Below are positions 42,846 to 49,438 of a stretch of DNA of 64,000 nt, piece after piece; the first letter of the stretch is position 1; every line of letters starts with the position of its first letter. A program made the position numbers and the translations under genes. A model generated the notes under the pieces. The model had not been told where the DNA came from and did no database searches. It was given only the letters and a program-made list of their open reading frames with translations. The stretch is from a virus: the IMG/VR virus record IMGVR_UViG_3300034061_005432, positions 1 to 64,000 of that record. One strand, 5' to 3'.

Positions 42846-44050
42846 TTTACAAGTGTTTTATATAGTTCAGCTCTGTCTCTTGTCACTTTATTAAGATCGT
42901 ATGTGTCCTTTACGGTCTCATATAATTTTTGACCTAAATCATAAGCCCAATTAGGGTTATCTATTAGTTTCTTCATATATTTTTGCCAATCACTATGATT
43001 TCTAACTTCATCAACCAATAACGCATTACCATCTGTAAATTCACCATTCTTCAATGCATGTTTTAAATCAATACTATAAGGACCAATGTTAGATGCGATA
43101 ATTGCCTTTTTGTAAAAACCCGCCTCAATTACCTTTAATTGTGATTTAACTCTGTTAAAAATGTGATTTTTAATTGGTGCTAACGATACATCGAATAATC
43201 TGTAATTAGAAGCATAACTAGTGACAGGTTTAGTCCATACTCTATGATAAAAAGATTCTTCATCATATGGTTTATCTTCAAATTTCATTAGGAAGTCTTT
43301 GTGGGTAGGGTCAACAAACTGATAGTTGTTTGTAAAAATTTCTTCGTACCGAGCCCAAACAGTTTCTTCAGGTCTAATAGGTCTTTGTTTTTGTTCTTTA
43401 GTTTGTTGGTTAATTTCTGTAACTGTCCCTCTGATATCAAACCCACAAAGATACATTTCAAATTTATCTTGTTGAGGTTTTAGTTTACTAATAGTTCCGT
43501 CAAGTAATTTCAAATCGTGTAAGTGAGATGACCCACCTAACCAACCAAATCTAAGTTTGTCACAAGGTTTTGTTTCGTGTTGGAATTGTGGTTCTTTTGG
43601 GTTAATTGCGTTAGGTAGCACATAAACATTTTTATTTAACTTGCTAATTTCTGCGGCAAAAACAGAAGTTGTTGTTGTCACATGTTGAGCAACTTTTAAG
43701 TTGTTCATAATTTTTTGGTGCAACTTATTTTCGATAACTAATTGGTGAACTGGATGTTCTTTTGTTGGTAACCAATAATCGTCAATATCGGCAATAGTAA
43801 CAATACCCAATAAATTTAACTTTTGTATGAGGTTCACAGAATTATCATAGTCGTGACCTATTGTTCTATGAAAATGAACTATATCGTATTGTTTCCAATA
43901 ATTTAGATCATTTACTTTAGGTTCGTAATCAATATCAACATGAAATTCATCTGAATGATTATTTTGTAGACATACATGTGGATCCACACTTCTAAATTTA
44001 CCAACACCTGTCTTATCTGATGGTAATACCAATACCTTAATTTTACTCAT
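42842..44050 (-). CDS. GT-B glycosyltransferase
   Basis: 402 residues from the ATG at 44050. An upstream GTG (44101) lies inside the terminator region and is rejected. IKVLVLPSDKTGVGKFRSVD, VHFHRTIGHDYDN, IADIDDYW, YVLPNAINP, RFGWLGGSSHLHDL and FNRVKSQLKVIEAGFYKKAI follow a GT4-like two-lobed enzyme. First gene of the sugar cassette in transcription order, just after a terminator. No TATTTATA is near; the leader is AAAATAATTTCATTT. Confidence 0.8.
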   Translation of the reverse strand: MSKIKVLVLPSDKTGVGKFRSVDPHVCLQNNHSDEFHVDIDYEPKVNDLNYWKQYDIVHFHRTIGHDYDNSVNLIQKLNLLGIVTIADIDDYWLPTKEHPVHQLVIENKLHQKIMNNLKVAQHVTTTTSVFAAEISKLNKNVYVLPNAINPKEPQFQHETKPCDKLRFGWLGGSSHLHDLKLLDGTISKLKPQQDKFEMYLCGFDIRGTVTEINQQTKEQKQRPIRPEETVWARYEEIFTNNYQFVDPTHKDFLMKFEDKPYDEESFYHRVWTKPVTSYASNYRLFDVSLAPIKNHIFNRVKSQLKVIEAGFYKKAIIASNIGPYSIDLKHALKNGEFTDGNALLVDEVRNHSDWQKYMKKLIDNPNWAYDLGQKLYETVKDTYDLNKVTRDRAELYKTLVK

Positions 44051-44090
44051 AAATGAAATTATTTTAAGTAAAAAGTAGGTATTATAAATC

Positions 44091-44117
44091 AAAAAATCCA
44101 CCCTTGTGAGGTGGATT
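44091..44117 (-). terminator. rho-independent terminator before the sugar cassette
   Basis: On the minus strand AATCCACC-TCACAAG-GGTGGATT followed by TTTT: 8-bp stem, 7-nt loop. It ends the unit 46634-44123. The loop TCACAAG is identical to that of the terminator at 63651. Confidence 0.9.
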
Positions 44118-44122
44118 ATTTA

Positions 44123-44746
44123 TTATTGTACTAATTTCTTAACTTTCGTGACCCTACCAATAAAAAGGTGATTTCCTACTTTGAATTGTATGGTATCATT
44201 TGAGTTAGTTGTTGACTCAACTAACATACCTGATTGTCGTAATTCTTCTTGGACAACATCTTTTACGGTATCTCTAACAACATCCCTAATCATAGATTTC
44301 ATTTCATTCATATTGAAATTAGATGGTGATGGTTGTTGTTGTGGATTGGTTGTTAAATTCTTAACTGACTGAGGTTGTTGATCTGATGAACTTCTGTTTA
44401 AATTCATCAGCCTTTGTGCTCCCTCAATGACATCATCACTAATTACTGATCCACCATTCATAGAACTAGGTTGAACAATTGGTTGTTCGATCATTAATTT
44501 TTTTATTTCGTCTGGTAATTTTGAATTTTTAATTCTACTCTCCTCGATAGGTTGTGATGGATCAAAACTTGACCTTTGTGGTGTTGATATTTCACTGGCA
44601 AACTCTTGAGGGATATTGTAAGACGCTTGTGGAGTTTGGAAGTTCTCTACCATTGGGGTTGATGGGGTCGCGTTACCCCTTTGGATATTACTATGAGCAT
44701 CCATTATTTTTTTTGACATTGCTAATTTCTGCATTAAATCTGACAT
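44123..44746 (-). CDS. hypothetical protein with conserved C-terminus
   Basis: 207 residues. A Pro/Gln/Ser-rich disordered middle (about 25-140) links an N-terminal helix to a C-terminal helix MIRDVVRDTVKDVVQEELRQ and a strand region IQFKVGNHLFIGRVTKVKKL. Similar C-termini occur in other T4-like phage proteins I have seen, without function. It belongs to a five-gene late unit from the promoter at 46648 and ends just before the terminator. Confidence 0.5.
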   Translation of the reverse strand: MSDLMQKLAMSKKIMDAHSNIQRGNATPSTPMVENFQTPQASYNIPQEFASEISTPQRSSFDPSQPIEESRIKNSKLPDEIKKLMIEQPIVQPSSMNGGSVISDDVIEGAQRLMNLNRSSSDQQPQSVKNLTTNPQQQPSPSNFNMNEMKSMIRDVVRDTVKDVVQEELRQSGMLVESTTNSNDTIQFKVGNHLFIGRVTKVKKLVQ

Positions 44747-44747
44747 A

Positions 44748-45149
44748 CTATGCTATATTTTCTTCGTTATTAAATTTTGCGTTAACCAAAACTTGTATCA
44801 TAGACCTATCACCATTAGGGTTATATAAAGGTCTAACTTCAGTAAAATTATCCATTGTAGGCTTAAATGTAAATATTTTATCTACTCTGAACAACCTCCA
44901 TCCTGGTAAAATATTACCTTCATTGTTTGCTGAGTATGAAGAACCTTCTCTTTCCCAAGCCCTTAAAACTAAATTGTTTTTTTTACTAAAACCTAAACAT
45001 ACGGGTTCTATGGTGCGATAACCCTTACCTCCGTTATCTTTACCATTATAATATATTGTAATAACTTTCTTATTTTTTACCGCATCAGTAATATCACTGA
45101 TCGCAGCAATTTCTGTTATTAGACCCTTAAGGTTATTTAGAAGTTTCAT
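44748..45149 (-). CDS. stand-alone WYL-domain-like protein
   Basis: 133 residues. AVKNKKVITIYYNGKDNGGK-GYRTIEPVCLGFS, then LVLRAWEREG and GWRLFRVDKIFTFKP follow the WYL domain (x-Y-x-x ... R-x-I-E-P-x-x-L ... L-x-A ... R-x-F-x-x-x-x-I). WYL domains sense ligands or nucleic acid, usually fused to HTH or CRISPR/defence proteins. Here no DNA-binding domain is attached. It might modulate a host WYL regulator or bind nucleic acid. It overlaps the next gene by 4 bp. Confidence 0.65.
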   Translation of the reverse strand: MKLLNNLKGLITEIAAISDITDAVKNKKVITIYYNGKDNGGKGYRTIEPVCLGFSKKNNLVLRAWEREGSSYSANNEGNILPGWRLFRVDKIFTFKPTMDNFTEVRPLYNPNGDRSMIQVLVNAKFNNEENIA

Positions 45150-45439
45150 TGAACAATGTAGTATGGGTTGAAAGAATTATATTTATTAACCTTTATGTCA
45201 TCTTTTCTTTCTGCGACATCGGTACTCGTACCAATATTTTGGTTGTATATATCTAATTCTACACCAGTACCTCTACCAATTTTATCTCCGTTTGCTAACG
45301 CATCAGGATGGACTGGAGAATATTGATCTTCAGTGTTGAAGTCATTTCTTGCAAACAATTTTCTTCTTTGTTCGTCAGCAACTGATGACATTGCATTGCT
45401 AGGTTGACTGAAATCTAATTTATCTGATTGTACTGCCAT
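45146..45439 (-). CDS. hypothetical small protein
   Basis: 97 residues, hydrophilic, probably partly disordered, with no cysteine or membrane segment. No family recognised. It lies 3 bp from one neighbour and overlaps the WYL gene by 4 bp, so it is part of the late unit 46634-44123 and may be a minor virion protein. Confidence 0.45.
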   Translation of the reverse strand: MAVQSDKLDFSQPSNAMSSVADEQRRKLFARNDFNTEDQYSPVHPDALANGDKIGRGTGVELDIYNQNIGTSTDVAERKDDIKVNKYNSFNPYYIVQ

Positions 45440-45442
45440 TTT

Positions 45443-45892
45443 TTAAAATCCCTTTATTAGTTTATTTATTCGTCTGATTTGATTTTCAACCTTCAATTCG
45501 TCGGATGTTGATCCGTGTTTATCGTTAAGATTAAAAGAATTCTTTTCGTGTGAATCAAGGTATTGATTGGCCATACCAGCATCAGACTTAATTTTTTTTG
45601 CTGAATTATCACCATCTCGCCACACTCTTAAAACTTCGTCACACCAAGTTTTCATTCGATCACCCCCATTCAATATGAATGGAGCGTCTTTTTTATCACC
45701 ACTATAAGAATCAAACCAATTTTTAATTCTTTTTATTTGTTGGTATGTTGCAACTTTACTTTTTTGAAACTCTTGGTTTCTATTATAACCTTCTGTATTT
45801 GAATCGGCAGACACAGAATCAAAACAAACCTTTAAGTGTTTGATTAAAGTGTCTGGCAATTTTGCAGTTTTATTATATAAGTTACTGTTCAT
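45443..45892 (-). CDS. hypothetical protein
   Basis: 149 residues, basic and helical; the core FQKSKVATYQQIKRIKNWFD, then FILNGGDRMKTWCDEVLRVW is a repeated theme in phage proteins of unknown role. The last third is polar. It overlaps the upstream gene by 11 bp. Member of the late unit from the 46648 promoter. Confidence 0.5.
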   Translation of the reverse strand: MNSNLYNKTAKLPDTLIKHLKVCFDSVSADSNTEGYNRNQEFQKSKVATYQQIKRIKNWFDSYSGDKKDAPFILNGGDRMKTWCDEVLRVWRDGDNSAKKIKSDAGMANQYLDSHEKNSFNLNDKHGSTSDELKVENQIRRINKLIKGF

Positions 45893-46634
45893 TTTTAATT
45901 AGTTCAATTAACTCTTTTACACTTATGTTATTATCCTTAGCGACTCTCTTCAAAGATTTAATATTCCTCAAAAGCAAATGGTTAATTTCCTTGCTTTTAT
46001 TTTTCAAATCATCGTCATTTGATTTGTTTACTAATGTGTCTTCTATAATGTCTTTTGATTCATCAATTTCTTTTTCTTTAAGAATAAGTCTATCTATGAA
46101 ATTTTTTAACTTGGATATTTTCTTAGGTGCTTTTTTGTCTCTACCTTTTTCTTTTCCTTGGTCTAATGTTCTTTGTGTTGCAGCATCTTTGTCTAAACCT
46201 AATTCTTTTTCAAAATACTTTTCAGTTTCCTTAGCGTCCATAAACTTGGTTTTTTTATAACCAAAGGCTTTCGACATATCTTCTTCTTTTACATGACCTT
46301 CACCATAGTAACCATACCACCCCCTCAAAAGTGGATCTCTTGGGTTTCTAGCTGCTGGCACTATTTGGTCAGTTGTTTTTGTACCGACTCCTGTACTTGC
46401 AGGATCCAAAATAGGAATACTTGACGATAACCAAGTTCCATCCGCATCGATTAATTCGGTAACTTCTTCCTCCTTAGAATCTTCTTTCTCAACCTTAGAT
46501 TTGAATATGTCATGACTTTTACAAGGCATATATTTTCTCTCACCATCTTCGTTATGATAATGAAAGCCTGAGCACCCTAAAGTTTTTGCAACTCTCTCGG
46601 CTCTTTCTTTTGTTGAGTATTTATAACTTTTCAT
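45882..46634 (-). CDS. protein with N-terminal Cys/His mini-domain
   Basis: 250 residues. The N-terminal ERAERVAKTLGCSGFHYHNE, then DGERKYMPCKSHDIF has the arrangement C-x3-H-x-H ... C-x2-H, a likely small metal-binding domain that recurs at the start of phage structural-module proteins. The middle is globular (LLRGWYGYYGEGHVKEEDMS) and the C-terminus is a long coiled coil. First gene of its unit, late motif 13 nt upstream, divergent from a tail protein gene. Confidence 0.55.
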   Translation of the reverse strand: MKSYKYSTKERAERVAKTLGCSGFHYHNEDGERKYMPCKSHDIFKSKVEKEDSKEEEVTELIDADGTWLSSSIPILDPASTGVGTKTTDQIVPAARNPRDPLLRGWYGYYGEGHVKEEDMSKAFGYKKTKFMDAKETEKYFEKELGLDKDAATQRTLDQGKEKGRDKKAPKKISKLKNFIDRLILKEKEIDESKDIIEDTLVNKSNDDDLKNKSKEINHLLLRNIKSLKRVAKDNNISVKELIELIKNEQ

Positions 46635-46647
46635 TGCAGCTTTTACC

Positions 46648-46655
46648 TATAAATA
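46648..46655 (-). promoter_or_regulatory. late-promoter motif TATTTATA (minus strand)
   Basis: GAAGTATTTATAGGTAAAAG on the minus strand, 13 nt before the ATG at 46634. It is one half of a divergent pair: the plus-strand copy starts 12 bp away. Confidence 0.65.
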
Positions 46656-46667
46656 CTTCAGTTAAAG

Positions 46668-46675
46668 TATTTATC
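46668..46675 (+). promoter_or_regulatory. late-promoter motif TATTTATC (plus strand)
   Basis: AAAGTATTTATCATAAAAAA, 10 nt before the ATG at 46686. Back-to-back with the minus-strand copy within a 51-bp intergenic region. Confidence 0.6.
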
Positions 46676-46685
46676 ATAAAAAAGT

Positions 46686-48983
46686 ATGCCAACTCAGAAT
46701 CTTAATTCATATTATTACCCAAGGTATAGATCAGTTTTGAACTTTGGTCAGTATTTTGACCTTACACTAGCGTCGGATGAAAGGAACTATAATGAGGAGG
46801 CGGTATTTTCAAACCTATTGATTGGTGAAAATGATGGTAATAGATTGCCAATCAATATTGACCTTTCTAAGTCTGATTGTAGTAGCCAACTAATTATAAA
46901 TTTTGGTCAATATCTTTCAGGTAATACCTTATTATCTAAAAATTATTACAACCCAAACGGTGTTGATATAAATTGTTTTTCTGCGTTTACAGGGGTATGT
47001 GATGTTGGTTTGGTCGCAACAGATAATGGATTGTTTACTGAGATGTCAGGAGAGACTTTGTATTACTCGATGGGTATCAGAAATGATTACAAGTTTCACC
47101 CACATTACTACGATAGAAGATTCAAAATGCATCCTGTGACAGGGTATACATCTTCACCAAATCAAGTATTTTCAGGTAGACCTAAAAATACAATTTATAA
47201 CATAGTATCTAGATACAGTAACTTTGTGGGATATTACCAAGATTTGTACGGTGGATTCTACCAAGGATTTTATAAACTTTTTGGATTTGATTATGAAGTT
47301 TTCCCAGAAAGGGTAAATCAAGGATGGACGGTAGAAATGTTATTAAGACCAAGAAATAATGAGGCATATTCCATTACCACAGGACAAACTTATTTGAATG
47401 GAATCTACAGTGGGAATGCTGGAACTTTTTTTCATTTTGGCACAAGAGCGGAAAATAAATATTATCATTTTGCTTCAGGTAGTCCAGAATCTGATTCGGG
47501 GTATACTAGAACATTTACATCAGGGTTAACTGAAATGAAAACTTGCTCGTGTTCCGATACAGGAGTCACTAATTCTGAATGTCACTACATTTACCCAAAA
47601 AGTGCAACAACTGCGTACCATAACATTGGGTGTGGGTGTGGGGCTTGTACTGAACAACTTCCCGTACCACCTTTAGATCCTATGTTTGATGTGGTATCCA
47701 ACGGACTTTCATTGAGGTTCAGTGGTTGTCCCGCAAACCCAAGAATATGTGTTAAATACATTAAAATCACGGGAGACTGTGTGACTACAGGAACATGTGA
47801 AACAACTGGTGTAACTTTTCAAACGGGATACACAATTACTGAAGTTTGCACAGAACCTATTTATGATGTCTGTGATTATGTATGTACAGCAATTACTCAG
47901 GACCGATGGGTTATGGTAAGTGCCGTTTTTGAACGATATACAGCAATTGAGGATTGTGACCTATTGAACTTAGGTGGATTGAATGATGTTAGGGTTGAAA
48001 CATACCAATCAAGTATAAATGGAACAACTTATAACTTGATAATGCCTCCAGAAACACATTCAGGTGATACGAAAGAAAATAAAGTTTACCAAGTTAAATT
48101 TGATCACAAATGGTTCGATGATGCATGGTACCGAATGGGAAGACTTAAAATTTATGCTAACGGATATCTATTTTTGGTTATTGAAAATTTTGAAGAGATA
48201 ATACCAAGAGAATTAAACACCGAAAAGGAAAAACAAATTGGAGTACCATTTAATATTTCATTTGGGGGAGGGTCTCAAGGATTACACGACCATTTAATAT
48301 TTTCATCTTCAACTTTACCATACGGACCTTATCAACAGGATCCGGAACTATTTCCCAATAACATACTTTCTGCAACAACTTTTAGTGCGTTATCGACAAA
48401 CATTTTAGTAGAACAAACTTTTGGTGGATCATTTATGGGAGGTATTTCACAATTTAGAATGTATACCGAACCTTTACAATCTCCTTCTATACAACATAAC
48501 TTTAGAATATTAGAACAACAATATCAACTTTTCAATTATTGGTGTCCTAACTGTTTGAATCCATCTACACCGACACCAACACCAGGAGCGACCCCTACAC
48601 CGACACCAACACCAACAATGACTCCTACCCCAACACCAACCCCTACGCTTAATATTCAACCAACTTTTTGGGCAAGTTACAGAATGTCAGATAATGATAA
48701 TACACCATGGAACTCATTTATTTATGTTGCAAACGCTCAAGCAGCCCAAGTAATAGTATGTAATAATAATTCGTATGCCGGAATGATAGGAACTATCACA
48801 GGCCCCCTATCTGTTGGTTCATTTGTTGGTGGGTTTTATGATTCTAGTAGTCCGTTTGGTGAGGGTAATTATATAGTAAGTAACAATGGTGTAATTGCGT
48901 ATGGCCTTTATCAATTATATTGGGTTGTAATAAATGCTAGCGGCATAGTTACTGAATATGTACCATTAAATCCACCTTGTTAA
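46686..48983 (+). CDS. large tail surface protein with Thr-Pro linker
   Basis: 765 residues. The beta-rich body (1-625) has blocks resembling lectin or LamG-type folds (WTVEMLLRPRNNEAY, MGRLKIYANGYLFLVIENFE) and a Cys-rich insertion (about 285-410; TCSCSDTG, GCGCGACTE). A Thr-Pro linker (about 630-655, TPTPTPGATPTPTPTPT) joins a C-terminal domain of about 110 residues. This layout suits a receptor-binding or baseplate-attached protein with an exposed tip. The linker is a candidate O-glycosylation site, notable beside the sugar cassette. No named homologue. Confidence 0.55.
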   Translation: MPTQNLNSYYYPRYRSVLNFGQYFDLTLASDERNYNEEAVFSNLLIGENDGNRLPINIDLSKSDCSSQLIINFGQYLSGNTLLSKNYYNPNGVDINCFSAFTGVCDVGLVATDNGLFTEMSGETLYYSMGIRNDYKFHPHYYDRRFKMHPVTGYTSSPNQVFSGRPKNTIYNIVSRYSNFVGYYQDLYGGFYQGFYKLFGFDYEVFPERVNQGWTVEMLLRPRNNEAYSITTGQTYLNGIYSGNAGTFFHFGTRAENKYYHFASGSPESDSGYTRTFTSGLTEMKTCSCSDTGVTNSECHYIYPKSATTAYHNIGCGCGACTEQLPVPPLDPMFDVVSNGLSLRFSGCPANPRICVKYIKITGDCVTTGTCETTGVTFQTGYTITEVCTEPIYDVCDYVCTAITQDRWVMVSAVFERYTAIEDCDLLNLGGLNDVRVETYQSSINGTTYNLIMPPETHSGDTKENKVYQVKFDHKWFDDAWYRMGRLKIYANGYLFLVIENFEEIIPRELNTEKEKQIGVPFNISFGGGSQGLHDHLIFSSSTLPYGPYQQDPELFPNNILSATTFSALSTNILVEQTFGGSFMGGISQFRMYTEPLQSPSIQHNFRILEQQYQLFNYWCPNCLNPSTPTPTPGATPTPTPTPTMTPTPTPTPTLNIQPTFWASYRMSDNDNTPWNSFIYVANAQAAQVIVCNNNSYAGMIGTITGPLSVGSFVGGFYDSSSPFGEGNYIVSNNGVIAYGLYQLYWVVINASGIVTEYVPLNPPC
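48566..48648 (+). repeat. degenerate 6-bp repeat encoding a Thr-Pro linker
   Basis: Repeats of ACACCN/ACNCC-type codon pairs encode (TP)n with interruptions GA and TM. Synonymous codons vary, so the protein and not the DNA repeat appears to be selected. Confidence 0.85.
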
Positions 48984-48996
48984 TTTAATATAATAT

Positions 48997-49350
48997 ATGG
49001 AATTTTTTATAAATCAAAACTCAACATTACCAATTCTAAAAATGGATGTCGTATTCGATGGAAGAACTGACGCATACAAAGAATTTTATTCAATTTTAGA
49101 TAATGCGAATATTAGATTTTCAATGACTTTAGAAAGTAACGGGGCCGAAAAAATATCAATGCAACCCGCGTATTTAGTGGAAAAAGATAAAACATCTGCA
49201 GAATCAACTCAAGAATATTACATTTATTACAAATGGAAAACTAAGGACACCAATAGACCAGGTAGATACAAAGGTGAATTTTCCATAACCTTAGATAATG
49301 GAGAATTGATAGTACCAATAAGAGAAAATCTTTACATCAATATTATTTGA
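48997..49350 (+). CDS. small beta-rich protein, probably virion Ig-like
   Basis: 117 residues with an Ig-like strand pattern: TLPILKMDVVFDGRTDAYKE, FSMTLESNGAEKISM, EYYIYYKWKTKDTNRPGRYK, GEFSITLDNGELIVPI. The run R-P-G-x-Y-x-G-x-F then V-P-I-x-x-x-L-x-I resembles baseplate-upper-protein N-termini of other phages. It follows the large tail protein by 13 bp and may be its partner. Confidence 0.5.
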   Translation: MEFFINQNSTLPILKMDVVFDGRTDAYKEFYSILDNANIRFSMTLESNGAEKISMQPAYLVEKDKTSAESTQEYYIYYKWKTKDTNRPGRYKGEFSITLDNGELIVPIRENLYINII

Positions 49351-49399
49351 CAAGGGTAAATTTTACACTTATATTTTAGACAAAGGTAAATGTTACACT
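49349..49399. promoter_or_regulatory. two 21-bp palindromic direct repeats before DNA polymerase
   Basis: GACAAGGGTAAATTTTACACT (49349-49369) and GACAAAGGTAAATGTTACACT (49379-49399) differ at 2 of 21 positions and lie exactly 30 bp apart. Each has a palindromic core, GTAAA-T-TTTAC or GTAA-ATG-TTAC. They are 39 nt or more upstream of the polymerase ATG: an operator for a dimeric repressor or a pair of RNA hairpins. T4 gp43 represses its own mRNA through a hairpin, so autoregulation is a precedent. Confidence 0.6.
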
Positions 49400-49438
49400 C
49401 ATGTGACAGCTAATACGCCAAACTTAAATATAAAAATT

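Noticed and set aside
44051-44101. GTG start extending the GT-B gene upstream by 17 codons
   Set aside because: The extension runs into the terminator hairpin and adds a hydrophobic stretch unlike the family. The ATG at 44050 directly precedes the Rossmann strand.
44113-44120. Plus-strand TATTTATT near 44115
   Set aside because: No plus-strand gene follows. It is part of the flank of the minus-strand terminator.
45862-46260. Plus-strand open frame opposite the Cys/His mini-domain gene
   Set aside because: It is a hydrophobic shadow of Lys/Glu-rich codons on the other strand, with no leader or late motif, and would conflict with two supported genes.
49401-49406. ATG-TGA start-stop mini-frame before DNA polymerase
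   Set aside because: It could be a regulatory start-stop, but two adjacent codons are easily found by chance. Noted only within the operator finding.
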